64,000 bases of DNA, taken from positions 1 to 64,000 of the forward strand of contig JAOLZN010000005.1 in NCBI GenBank assembly GCA_028343855.1, given 5' to 3'. How positions within the stretch are numbered: position 1 is the stretch's first letter; every line of letters begins with the position of its first letter. Shown here one piece after another: positions 38,041-46,479 of the stretch. Source of the DNA: Candidatus Nitrosopumilus sp. Lineage in GTDB: Archaea; Thermoproteota; Nitrososphaeria; Nitrososphaerales; Nitrosopumilaceae. The notes under the pieces were generated by a model. The model had not been told where the DNA came from. It ran no database searches and saw only the letters and a list, made by a program, of their open reading frames with translations. The position numbers and the translations under genes were made by a program.

Positions 38041-38520
38041 TTAATCTTTAATATATTTAAAATCTGAATCTGATTCCACTTTTTTAATTTTAATGATTAA
38101 TGTGTCTCCTAATTTATTGAATATTCTTTGACGTTTTTCATTTGTTATGATCAATCCTAATATCATGTCTATTGGAAGAATGAATGATTTACCAAAACTA
38201 CTGATTACCACTCCAATCAAACTTGGTTTTTCACCTTGACTATTTATGATTTTTAGATTGAACATTTTTTTTCCAATTGTTTGACCTGTTTTATATTCTA
38301 AAATTATCCAATATGAAAAAAACATAACACTTGTTGGGATATACATTCCATCATTAGTAATAAAATTTTCAAAATTATAATCTAGGTATAGAAAAGATAT
38401 AAAAAATATTGATGATGATATCAGTGAAATAATGACAAAATCAACTAACCATGCAAAAAATCTGTCTTTCCATTTGGCAAGTATTATTTTTGATGATTCA
38501 GAATTATCTATATTATTCAA
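38041..38520 (-). CDS. RDD-family membrane protein
   Basis: A 159-residue RDD protein: KWKDRFFAWLVDFVIISL carries the R and D of the family, followed by hydrophobic segments at about 26-47, 62-78 and 104-123, and GKKMFNLKIINSQGEKPSL. RDD proteins are membrane proteins of unclear role, some linked to ion or metabolite exchange. It is convergent with the rRNA operon across the 42-bp repeat array; its stop is three bases from the array's end. Confidence 0.85.
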   Translation of the reverse strand: MNNIDNSESSKIILAKWKDRFFAWLVDFVIISLISSSIFFISFLYLDYNFENFITNDGMYIPTSVMFFSYWIILEYKTGQTIGKKMFNLKIINSQGEKPSLIGVVISSFGKSFILPIDMILGLIITNEKRQRIFNKLGDTLIIKIKKVESDSDFKYIKD

Positions 38521-38627
38521 TATTTGATATTTTTTTTACCTAGTAAAATACCTTAATTATTAAAAATAATTCTAAAAATTAACTTAGGAATTAATAGTGG
38601 CAATTTTAATTAAATTTGAATTAATTT

Positions 38628-39467
38628 TTGATATCCATAAATCCTTTTGATGTGTTTCTTTGGACCTTTCGTAAAAATGAAAAAGATGTAATCAATCTTT
38701 ACAATACATTATCCCCAGTAATGCAAATTGCTACAGGTGGATCAATGCTTAATTTTGGTTATTGGTCTACAAAACATAAAGATCCTATTTCTGCACAGAA
38801 AAATTTGTGTAGTGTTTTTGGCGATCTATCTGAATTGTCTACTGCAAAAAATGCTATTGATGTTGGAAGTGGATTATCTGCTCCATCTAAATTATGGCGA
38901 GATATTTATCCTAATCTTAAACTTTATGATGTAAATATTAATTTTAAACAACTATGTTTTTTAAAAAATGAAAAAAATATTCAATTTTTAAATTCTACTT
39001 CAACTAAATTACCTTTTACGAATAATTCTGTTGATCGTGTATTAGCTTTAGAATCTGCTCAACATTTCAAACCTTTAGATGATTTTATTGTTGAATCTAA
39101 ACGAGTTTTAACTTCTTCCGGATTTCTCATAATGGCTGTACCCATTACCGTTGGTAGTTCTTCTCTGGGAAAATTAGGGTTGTTAAAATTTACTTGGTCT
39201 TCTGAACATTACAGCCTAAATTATTTGAAGGATCTTCTAACTAATAATGGCTTTAAAATAATTGATGAACAATTAATTGGTTCCGACGTTTATGATCCTC
39301 TAGCAGATTACTATGTTGAAAACAGAAAAATCCTGAGTAATAATATTCTTGAACATTATCCTGGATATATGGAAAAAATCCTTTACAAATCATTATTAAA
39401 AATGAAAAAAGCTTCACAAGAAAAAATTATTGATTATGTTTTATTGAAATGTATTTTGAAGAATTAA
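38628..39467 (+). CDS. Class I SAM-dependent methyltransferase
   Basis: Starts at TTG 38628. A 279-residue methyltransferase with motif I AIDVGSGLSAPSKLW, motif II around YDVNINFKQL, the later motif VDRVLALESAQHFKPLDDFIVESKRVLTSSGFLIMAVPIT, and a C-terminal substrate region. The layout resembles small-molecule or lipid methyltransferases of the UbiE/erg6-like group (SAQHF as in sterol/tocopherol-type enzymes). Substrate unknown. Confidence 0.8.
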   Translation: MISINPFDVFLWTFRKNEKDVINLYNTLSPVMQIATGGSMLNFGYWSTKHKDPISAQKNLCSVFGDLSELSTAKNAIDVGSGLSAPSKLWRDIYPNLKLYDVNINFKQLCFLKNEKNIQFLNSTSTKLPFTNNSVDRVLALESAQHFKPLDDFIVESKRVLTSSGFLIMAVPITVGSSSLGKLGLLKFTWSSEHYSLNYLKDLLTNNGFKIIDEQLIGSDVYDPLADYYVENRKILSNNILEHYPGYMEKILYKSLLKMKKASQEKIIDYVLLKCILKN

Positions 39468-39527
39468 TTCCATGTACTTTGCTTAATCCTGATAGGTTTT
39501 TATCTTGATATTGAATAATGTGACTTA

Positions 39528-39908
39528 ATGGCTGATTCTACTGGATTTCAATTGTATGGAGAAAAATGTACTCAGTTGTTAGACGAATCTGAAATTCGAT
39601 TTGCTGGAATTGTTGACAAAGATGGTCAATTAGTTGCAGGTGGATTCAAAGAAGGTTTAGTTCCACATGAAGGTGATGAAACTAGATTACAATCATTTTT
39701 AGAATTTGTTTCAAAGGCATCTATTAGAAAAGAATATGATGAAAGTCTAGGTCCTATCAATTACCTTGCTGCAAGACGTGATAAAGCTGTTTTAGTAAGT
39801 TTCCCTTTCCCTATCACTCAGATCCTATTGTTAATTTCTGCTGAACCAACTGCAAATATTGAAAATTTGGCTAAAAAGGTTGTAGAAATTTTTACAGACG
39901 TAAATTAA
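39528..39908 (+). CDS. Roadblock-like small protein (DUF6659-type), 126 aa
   Basis: MADSTGFQLYGEKCTQLLDESEIRFAGIVD with the later RRDKAVLVSFPFPITQILLLIS is the same fold pattern as the protein at 4967-5341. I place both in a DUF6659-type family common in Thaumarchaeota. Soluble, no enzyme motif. A TATA-like AT stretch precedes the ATG. A link to small-GTPase-type regulation is speculation based on fold. Confidence 0.7.
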   Translation: MADSTGFQLYGEKCTQLLDESEIRFAGIVDKDGQLVAGGFKEGLVPHEGDETRLQSFLEFVSKASIRKEYDESLGPINYLAARRDKAVLVSFPFPITQILLLISAEPTANIENLAKKVVEIFTDVN

Positions 39909-39960
39909 TTTTTAATTTAATCAAATCCTTTTAATTTGGTAATCTCAAATATTTATTGAA

Positions 39961-40413
39961 ATGAAAGCTACGTTTGGTGCAGGATGTTTTTGGCATGTTG
40001 AAGATTTACTAAGTAAAACTAAGGGTGTAACTTCTACTGCTGTTGGATATATTGGTGGACAATTACCTAATCCTACATATGAAGAAGTTTGTACTGATAA
40101 AACAGGCCATGCAGAAGCTGTCGAAGTTGAATATAACCCTAATGAAATATCTTATGAAGAATTATTGGATGTATTTTGGAAAAATCATAATCCTACTACA
40201 TTAAATCGTCAAGGCCCTGATGTTGGAAATCAATATCGTTCTGCAATTTTTTATCATGATGAACAACAAAAAACAACTGCTGAAAAATCTAAGGAATCAT
40301 TAGATTCATCTAAAGTATTTGATGATCCCATTGTGACTCAAATTGTTCCAGCTCCTGAATTTTACAAAGCTGAAGACTATCATCAAAAATATTTTAAAAA
40401 ACAGGGATTTTAA
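39961..40413 (+). CDS. msrA: Peptide methionine sulfoxide reductase A
   Basis: A 150-residue MsrA: GAGCFWHVEDLL holds the catalytic Cys (C8) at the N-terminus, VGYIGGQLPNPTYEEVCTDKTGHAEAVEVEY is the second core motif, and the end shows the resolving region APEFYKAEDYHQKYF without a clear extra Cys. It repairs the S-epimer of methionine sulfoxide in proteins. msrB lies 2.6 kb further on the opposite strand. Confidence 0.95.
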   Translation: MKATFGAGCFWHVEDLLSKTKGVTSTAVGYIGGQLPNPTYEEVCTDKTGHAEAVEVEYNPNEISYEELLDVFWKNHNPTTLNRQGPDVGNQYRSAIFYHDEQQKTTAEKSKESLDSSKVFDDPIVTQIVPAPEFYKAEDYHQKYFKKQGF

Positions 40414-40419
40414 AAAAAA

Positions 40420-40851
40420 TTATTTTACAATGAGAACTGGTATCTTTGATGTATGAATAACATAATTTGATACACTTCCAAAGAATATTTCTTTTTTAAT
40501 ACTTCTACCTCTAGAACCCATTACGATCATGTCATATTTTGTTTTACCATGTGTCGCTTTGATAATGTTGTATCCTATTTCTCCCAGTGCTATTTTGTCT
40601 TTAAACACAATGCCATTTTGTGCTGCAAGTGTTTTTGCTTTTTCCATAATTTTTTCTACCTCTTTATTCAATGATTTTTCAACTGATGGACTGCCTTTGA
40701 ATTCTGAATGTGGCTGTGCATTAATTGAATAAAATCCTGTAATAGTTGCACCACAATTTCTGGCTAATGTTATTGCAGTTTCTAGACCTCTTTGTGAATT
40801 TTTTGATCCATCTAAAGGAACAAAAATCTTGGAAATTTTCTTATTAATCAC
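40420..40851 (-). CDS. Universal stress protein UspA-family protein
   Basis: A 143-residue UspA domain: KIFVPLDGSKNSQRGLETAITLAR at the start, IVMGSRGRSIKKEIFFGSVSNYVIHTSKIPVLIVK at the end, where G-x2-G-x9-G(S/T) binds ATP. Cytoplasmic stress-related protein. It is convergent with msrA, with six bases between their ends. Confidence 0.93.
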   Translation of the reverse strand: MINKKISKIFVPLDGSKNSQRGLETAITLARNCGATITGFYSINAQPHSEFKGSPSVEKSLNKEVEKIMEKAKTLAAQNGIVFKDKIALGEIGYNIIKATHGKTKYDMIVMGSRGRSIKKEIFFGSVSNYVIHTSKIPVLIVK

Positions 40852-40989
40852 AAAATTCTCTTATTTTTGATATTAAAATACAATACTATTTGTTATCATT
40901 CCTGAATTTTATTACTTTTTAACAAAAATTAAATTAAATTAATTAAATTATACTCATAATTTATTTTCCAGTTGATTTGAATTAATTTC

Positions 40990-41400
40990 ATGGTAAAGTC
41001 ACAGTATGTAACTTGGAATGATATTGAAAATATGGTTCAAATAATTTCAAATAAAATTTCAAAATCTTCTAAGAAATTTTCTAGTATATCCACTATCAGT
41101 AGAGGTGGATTAATTCCTTCAAGATTGTTGGCAGATTCTCTTGATATTGAAACTATATTTGTCGACCAACAAAATATTTCTTCTAATTCTTTATTTGTAG
41201 ATGATATTTTTGATTCTGGCAAAACATTTGAAAATATTTATAGAAAAGTTGATGACCCTCCTAATTTCATTTTTGCAACTTTGTTTGCTAGACGTGATGT
41301 GATTTATCCTCAACAATTAGTTTATGCCAGCAAAACAATTGACAATTCATATGTTGTTTTTCCTTGGGATAAATTAGAATTTGAAAATAATTTAAAATAA
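40990..41400 (+). CDS. Phosphoribosyltransferase-like protein
   Basis: A 136-residue PRT of the type I fold: STISRGGLIPSRLLADSLD is the PP loop, and LFVDDIFDSGKTFENI is the PRPP-binding motif (DDxxDSGKT). It is short, with a C-terminus DNSYVVFPWDKLEFEN. Candidate purine or other base phosphoribosyltransferase; the same fold is also used in archaeal Gar-like proteins. Substrate unknown. Convergent with the PUA gene. Confidence 0.85.
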   Translation: MVKSQYVTWNDIENMVQIISNKISKSSKKFSSISTISRGGLIPSRLLADSLDIETIFVDQQNISSNSLFVDDIFDSGKTFENIYRKVDDPPNFIFATLFARRDVIYPQQLVYASKTIDNSYVVFPWDKLEFENNLK

Positions 41401-41410
41401 TTTTTTAGTA

Positions 41411-41887
41411 TTAATCATAAATCGTTTTACCTGTTTCCCAAAATTTATCTGAAATGTAGTGAGTATTTTGTATTACTTCTCCTTTTTCCATATTTTCTAA
41501 CTCTAAACTTGACACCATTGATTTACCAACTGCTAAAAATTTATGATGTGTTTCTTCTACAATGCATACTAATTCTCCTTTTTCAAACTCTGTAAATTTT
41601 TTAATACCTGGTCTCATCAAATTTGCTCCTTTACACATAAATTTTACTGCACCCATATCCACTTCTACATTTGGAAATTTTTTTAGCATTTCTGTTTCTG
41701 ATAGAAATGGGAAATAATCCTCGTTTATTTTTAATATTTTTAATCCTTCACCTGTAATGATTTGAGCCTCATTTGATATTTGATGAACTTTAACATTTTT
41801 CATTTTTGGAAATTCTATATTCCATTCTTTTGAAATTTTTTTAAGTAAAGCTGATGTTTCACTCTTAGAAATTAAATTTGATTTCAA
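41411..41887 (-). CDS. PUA-domain RNA-binding protein
   Basis: A 158-residue protein with a pre-PUA N-terminal part and a PUA domain: VEVDMGAVKFMCKGANLMRPGIKKFTEFEKGELVCIV is the core. The layout resembles archaeal MCT-1/Tma20-type proteins, which act in translation. It overlaps the homoserine dehydrogenase gene by four bases (ATGA-type) as the downstream partner, so both come from one transcript. Confidence 0.8.
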   Translation of the reverse strand: MKSNLISKSETSALLKKISKEWNIEFPKMKNVKVHQISNEAQIITGEGLKILKINEDYFPFLSETEMLKKFPNVEVDMGAVKFMCKGANLMRPGIKKFTEFEKGELVCIVEETHHKFLAVGKSMVSSLELENMEKGEVIQNTHYISDKFWETGKTIYD

Positions 41888-42894
41888 TTTTTTGCAATCT
41901 CTTGTCTAATGTCTAAAAGATCTCTTAAAATTGAACTTGCTGTTTCTGTTCCACCTGCTCCTTTACCAATTATTGTTTGAGTTCCCGAATGTTCTGAAGT
42001 AAATGCAATTGCATTTAATGTCCCATTTACTCCCAGTGGATCATTTTTTGATATTTCTTTTGGACTAACTGTTAATTCTTTATCACATGATGCAATTAAT
42101 TTTAAAACAGAATTATTTGCTTCTGCTTTTTTAATATCTTTTATAGTGACTTTCCTTATCCCTGTACATAGGATATCTGGCATAGTAACTTTCATTCCCA
42201 TTATCCAATTTGCAAGAATAACTAATTTTGCTGCCGCATCTAGACCGTCTAAATCTAATGCTTCATCAGCTTCAACATATCCCTTATCTTTTGCATCCTT
42301 TAATGCCTCTTCAAATGATAAACCTGTAGTCATGTTTGATAAAATATAGTTTGTTGTACCATTAAGAATTCCTGCAAATGATGTAATTTTTTCTCCACTT
42401 AAACTATTTTTGGCATAATCTAAAATTGGTGTTCCCCCACCAACGGTTCCACTAAATTTGAACATGACTTGATTGTATGTTGCTAATTCCATTAATGATG
42501 GGAATGCTAAAGCTAATGGACCTTTGTTTACTGAAATTACATGCATTCCTTTTTTCATGGCTGTTGTGATGTGTGTCATTCCTGGCTCTGCATCTTTGTA
42601 GTTACTAGCTGTAGTTTCAATTAATACATCTGCATCAATATTTTTTAAAATTTCAATTCCTGTCATGTTATTGTTTTTTTCTGAATAATTTTTTACACTT
42701 CCAAATTCTTTTTTTATTTCTACAAGTTTTTTAAAATTTAATCCTGATGGATTTACTGCACTACCTTTACTATCAAAAACTGCAAGTAATCTTGGTTTTA
42801 GTCCGTATTTTGAATATAACTCATCTTTTCTTGATTCAAATAATTCTGCTAAGCTTTGTGCGACTACTCCAAAACCACATAGTATTATTCTCAT
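41884..42894 (-). CDS. hom: Homoserine dehydrogenase
   Basis: A 336-residue enzyme. N-terminal Rossmann motif GFGVVAQSLAELFESRKDELY (GxGxVA), the NKGPLAL segment, the GTVGGGTPILDY substrate loop and the catalytic Lys within EADEALDLDGLDAAAKLVILAN are all intact. It makes homoserine for threonine and methionine synthesis. It has no ACT domain or aspartokinase fusion. The PUA gene is co-transcribed downstream. Confidence 0.95.
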   Translation of the reverse strand: MRIILCGFGVVAQSLAELFESRKDELYSKYGLKPRLLAVFDSKGSAVNPSGLNFKKLVEIKKEFGSVKNYSEKNNNMTGIEILKNIDADVLIETTASNYKDAEPGMTHITTAMKKGMHVISVNKGPLALAFPSLMELATYNQVMFKFSGTVGGGTPILDYAKNSLSGEKITSFAGILNGTTNYILSNMTTGLSFEEALKDAKDKGYVEADEALDLDGLDAAAKLVILANWIMGMKVTMPDILCTGIRKVTIKDIKKAEANNSVLKLIASCDKELTVSPKEISKNDPLGVNGTLNAIAFTSEHSGTQTIIGKGAGGTETASSILRDLLDIRQEIAKN

Positions 42895-43032
42895 ACTATT
42901 TCCTCATAATTTATTATGTAATTAACGTTCATTTTTTCTCCTTAGATTTCTTATCCATAATTGTGTTTTATTAATAATTTTTCAATAAATATTTGGTAAG
43001 AATTCTGTTGATGTTATCTGGAATATTGATGA

Positions 43033-43431
43033 CTATTCATCTTTTTCATGTTTTAGCGAAACTGAATTTATGCAATATCTTTGATTTGTAGGCTTAGGAC
43101 CATCGTCAAATACGTGCCCTAAATGTGCTCCACATTTTTTACAATTAACTTCTGTTCTGACCATTCCATAATCTGTATCTGACAAATATTCTATACTTTC
43201 TTCAGATATTGGCTGCCAAAAACTAGGCCAACCTGAACCTGAATCAAATTTCTCATTTGATGAAAAAAGGTTTTCACCACAACATACGCATTTGAAAAAT
43301 CCTTCTAATTTAGTATCATTGTATTTGCCTGAAAATGGCGGTTCGGTACCGTGGTTGACACATACTTCATATTCTTCTGGACTAAGTTGGTCTTTCCACT
43401 TTTGAGGATCACTCTTGATTTTTTCTGTCAT
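43033..43431 (-). CDS. msrB: Peptide methionine sulfoxide reductase B
   Basis: A 132-residue MsrB: GKYNDTKLEGFFKCVCCGENLFSSNEKFDSGSGWPSF, VNCKKCGAHLGHVFDDGPKPTNQRYCINSVSL. The two CxxC pairs bind zinc, and C of RYCINS is catalytic. It reduces R-methionine sulfoxide. It stands alone, about 2.6 kb from msrA. Confidence 0.96.
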   Translation of the reverse strand: MTEKIKSDPQKWKDQLSPEEYEVCVNHGTEPPFSGKYNDTKLEGFFKCVCCGENLFSSNEKFDSGSGWPSFWQPISEESIEYLSDTDYGMVRTEVNCKKCGAHLGHVFDDGPKPTNQRYCINSVSLKHEKDE

Positions 43432-43467
43432 GACTTATCTTGTTTTTATTATTATTAGAATATTGTT

Positions 43468-45090
43468 TTATTTCTTTATTTTTTTCCTTTTTTCTTCTGT
43501 TCTTTTTTCTGATTCAAATCTTTCTAAATCATACTCTTTCAAATCTACAAATTTCATAATTTTACTTAAGTTTGGATGAACTCTATTGATCTCTTTGTAC
43601 ATTTCTTGTGCAACTCGTCTATAATCAATATGACCTTGAGGTATTGTTCGTAATTCAATTAAATGACACGCTTCTCTTAAATTTAATTTCATAAAGTATG
43701 GGTAGTTATATGCAAAATTTACTACATATTGACTTTGTTCAGGAAACTTTTTTCTTATTTTTTCAAAAGTTGACTTTGTATTGTTCATACACTCTTTGAA
43801 TTCCTTTTGAAGTCCTAATGTTTTAATTTCATTTGGTATCACATATCCGTGGTCTGTTGTTAGTAATTGTCTTTCTAATGTTAGTGCCCTATGTCTATGA
43901 AAATCTCTAAACATTCCAAAATTATTGCATAAATCAAAAGTATAATATGTATTTTCAAATGCACGTGACGGTCTGTGTCTTCTATTGGTTCGTATGTTGG
44001 AAAACTCATTTATGATTTTAATTTTTTTAGTTATTGGAATTTTTTTAACTTGTTGCATAATATCATGATATGATGTACTAGGTGATTGTTCATACATTAT
44101 AGATGTAATAATTTTATCTAGAGCTTGTTTTTCTGTTTCAGAATCTGTTAATTTTGTTATTGTTCCTATTGCTGGTTTTGATTTAATTTCTTTTATTGTA
44201 ATTGATTTTGCTTTCTTTTTTACATCTTTGAGATATTTTTGAAATGCTAATCCATATTTGTCATCTGCTCTCCTGACAAATGATTTTATTGTTGTATCTA
44301 GTTCTTTTTTGATTTTTGAGGCTAATTTTTGCTCTTCATCTAGTTCTGACGCTCCTAAAATTGTTAAAAGATATTCAAATGCTCTTCCATTTCCTGTGAT
44401 TCCTACATTTGTTAATGTTGATGATGGAAGCAGACCTCGCAAAATATCTAATGCTTTTGCTTTTGTTGAACCTTTGTAAATCATATTTGCTGATTTAATA
44501 TCTAATTCATTTTTTAATTCAGTAAATAATTTTTCTTTTCCATCTATTGAATCTTTGAAACTGTATTTTTCAATTGGATATTTTTCCCTAATGTATTCTA
44601 TCATTGGTTGAATATTTTTTGAATATGTTTCAAAAGAAATATTACAACTATCTTCATACTCATTTGCAAATTTTGACGACATTATTTTTTCATCCCTGTA
44701 AAATCTATATTTTCCATTTTCTTTTTTATTCCATGTGACATATCTTGATGATTTTTCTAAATATGATAAACCAATTCTTCTATCTTCAATTTTTTTTACT
44801 GCAATGTTTGACAAACCTTCAATTGCAATTTGTGCTTCTCCTAATTCTGCAACTGAATCATCTCCGTATTCAAGTAAAACTCTATCATAAAATTCCTCAC
44901 CTCTATTTTTATTTTTTAAAAATTCATCTAGAAAAATTCTTCTCATACTTTTGTCTGTTCTACTATATCTTGACATCAATGCACCGCGATCTACTTGTCT
45001 TGGAGTAATTATTGCAAACACGTTGTCTTCTGTATTTGAAAAATGTTCTGATAAAGTCTTTTTTTCTTTACTTGAAAATTCTGACAACAT
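43468..45090 (-). CDS. Duplicated ThyX-like protein with degenerate active-site motifs
   Basis: A 540-residue protein with two ThyX-like halves. The first half reads [14 protein letters not shown] at 104-117, which keeps S, E, S, R and Y of the ThyX motif RHRxxSxNExSxRY but replaces the third R and the N. The second half reads [20 protein letters not shown] near residue 430, with RHR intact and S replaced by T. ThyX makes dTMP from dUMP with FAD and methylene-folate. Both copies are altered, so dTMP synthase activity is uncertain. The C-terminus is very Lys-rich. Confidence 0.75.
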   Translation of the reverse strand: MLSEFSSKEKKTLSEHFSNTEDNVFAIITPRQVDRGALMSRYSRTDKSMRRIFLDEFLKNKNRGEEFYDRVLLEYGDDSVAELGEAQIAIEGLSNIAVKKIEDRRIGLSYLEKSSRYVTWNKKENGKYRFYRDEKIMSSKFANEYEDSCNISFETYSKNIQPMIEYIREKYPIEKYSFKDSIDGKEKLFTELKNELDIKSANMIYKGSTKAKALDILRGLLPSSTLTNVGITGNGRAFEYLLTILGASELDEEQKLASKIKKELDTTIKSFVRRADDKYGLAFQKYLKDVKKKAKSITIKEIKSKPAIGTITKLTDSETEKQALDKIITSIMYEQSPSTSYHDIMQQVKKIPITKKIKIINEFSNIRTNRRHRPSRAFENTYYTFDLCNNFGMFRDFHRHRALTLERQLLTTDHGYVIPNEIKTLGLQKEFKECMNNTKSTFEKIRKKFPEQSQYVVNFAYNYPYFMKLNLREACHLIELRTIPQGHIDYRRVAQEMYKEINRVHPNLSKIMKFVDLKEYDLERFESEKRTEEKRKKIKK

Positions 45091-45118
45091 GAATAAATTA
45101 TTTCACAATTATAATACT

Positions 45119-45421
45119 CTATTTCTTTTTCCCAATCTGAATAAGATCGGGACCTTTATCTTTATTTTTATCATTGCCCTTGGATTGCCATCTTAACAAT
45201 ACTTCTTTGAATCCAGCTGCATCAGCTTCATTTTCTGTATACATTATTGTTGTAACCCAAAATCCTCCTTTAGCTGTTTTTCCGCCAATTGAATTCATCC
45301 AAAAATCATTTGGTAATCCTTCCATTGCTTTGTTGTCTGGCTCTTTTACAGTTGCATCCCATCTACTGGCAACAAAATTTAGAATTTGGTTGAGTTCTTC
45401 TCTTTGAATCATATTTTTCAT
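45119..45421 (-). CDS. Hypothetical protein, 100 aa
   Basis: A soluble 100-residue protein (MIQREELNQILNFVASRWDATVKEPD, with a GGKTAKGGFWVTTIMYTE centre) ending in a Lys-rich tail. No motif recognised. It starts at ATG 45421 and lies upstream of the ThyX-like gene, on the same strand, 28 bases from it. Confidence 0.6.
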   Translation of the reverse strand: MKNMIQREELNQILNFVASRWDATVKEPDNKAMEGLPNDFWMNSIGGKTAKGGFWVTTIMYTENEADAAGFKEVLLRWQSKGNDKNKDKGPDLIQIGKKK

Positions 45422-45519
45422 GAAAAAACTCTAAATTTTAAAATTACTCTTGAGCCCACGATTGAGATTTTGTGAATTTATTCTTACTAAAACTAAAAAC
45501 ATTACTTACACTTTGTCGG

Positions 45520-45527
45520 TTATACAA
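45520..45527 (+). promoter_or_regulatory. TATA box of cdvA
   Basis: TTATACAA is centred about 23 bases before the ATG at 45546, predicting a transcript that begins within a few bases of that ATG. It argues against the longer frame that opens at 45450. Confidence 0.5.
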
Positions 45528-45545
45528 ATCTCATTAGTCATTACC

Positions 45546-46424
45546 ATGACAAACGACGATATCGAAATAATCGGTAAAAACGTCAAAGACATGTACGGAA
45601 CATTCATGGGTAAGGTCGTAGGTACAATCACTGAAATTGACGGAAGTATTCAATCCGTTGGTATTGACTGCGGTTCTCAAGGATTACAGCAAATCCAATT
45701 TGAGCAACTTGTGGCACAAGGTGATAATGTAATCTTCATTCCAAAATGGAGACTCGACTCACAAAGACTCATTCGTGAAAAACAACTCACTCTACGTCGT
45801 CTAAAAGCATTGATGGATATTGTTTCAGAAAATGATGATATGAAAGCAGACGCTGAAATCATTCATGAGAAATACAAATTCAAACTTGCATCTTTAGATG
45901 AAATGGAATCTGAAATCAAATCTAAGCTTGAAGGAAGATTAATTGAGTTAGATACACAAATGAAATCTGCAAAAATGTTATCGTTTGATGCCAAAGTACA
46001 ATTCAAAAGCAACGAAATCTCTGAGGCAACATTTGAAACTGTGAAATCATGCACAACTGAGGTAATTGAGCATGTAGCACACGAACAATCTGAAATTTCA
46101 AATGTAAAGAGTAGAATTGCTGATTTAGAATTGGAAGTGCAAGAGATAACATCACCTGCAGAAGCAAAGATTCAAGAATCTGCCGTTTCATATCTGGAGA
46201 CACCTGAACAACAACAAGTAGTTCAAACAATACTTCCAGAAGCACCAACAGAACCAATCGTAACACCTTCAGAACCAATTGAAGCTCAAGTACACCCTAT
46301 ACCAGAGCCACCTACTGAATCTGAAGTGACATTTGCATTTCCAGAACCACCTCAACAGGTGACATCAGAAACATCTAACGACGACAACGATAATGATTGG
46401 CTTGCTAGAATGGAAGCACAATAA
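45546..46424 (+). CDS. cdvA: Cell division protein CdvA
   Basis: A 292-residue protein. Residues 1-75 form a PRC-barrel-like domain (DIEIIGKNVKDMYGTFMGKVVGTITEIDG), then a coiled coil at about 85-200, a Pro/Glu/Thr-rich linker, and a C-terminal tail ending NDDNDNDWLARMEAQ that would bind CdvB/ESCRT-III. CdvA is the first division-ring protein at mid-cell in Crenarchaeota and many Thaumarchaeota. cdvB and cdvC are not in this window. C-ending codons are unusually common (as in EF-1A), pointing to strong expression. Confidence 0.88.
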   Translation: MTNDDIEIIGKNVKDMYGTFMGKVVGTITEIDGSIQSVGIDCGSQGLQQIQFEQLVAQGDNVIFIPKWRLDSQRLIREKQLTLRRLKALMDIVSENDDMKADAEIIHEKYKFKLASLDEMESEIKSKLEGRLIELDTQMKSAKMLSFDAKVQFKSNEISEATFETVKSCTTEVIEHVAHEQSEISNVKSRIADLELEVQEITSPAEAKIQESAVSYLETPEQQQVVQTILPEAPTEPIVTPSEPIEAQVHPIPEPPTESEVTFAFPEPPQQVTSETSNDDNDNDWLARMEAQ

Positions 46425-46479
46425 TTTTTTTAATCTATTTTTTTAACATTTAGAAAGATCTAATTTCCTACACTTTTTG

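Noticed and set aside
45450-46424. Longer start for cdvA at 45450
   Set aside because: The 32 extra residues look like translated promoter; a TATA box sits inside it and a leaderless start at 45546 fits.
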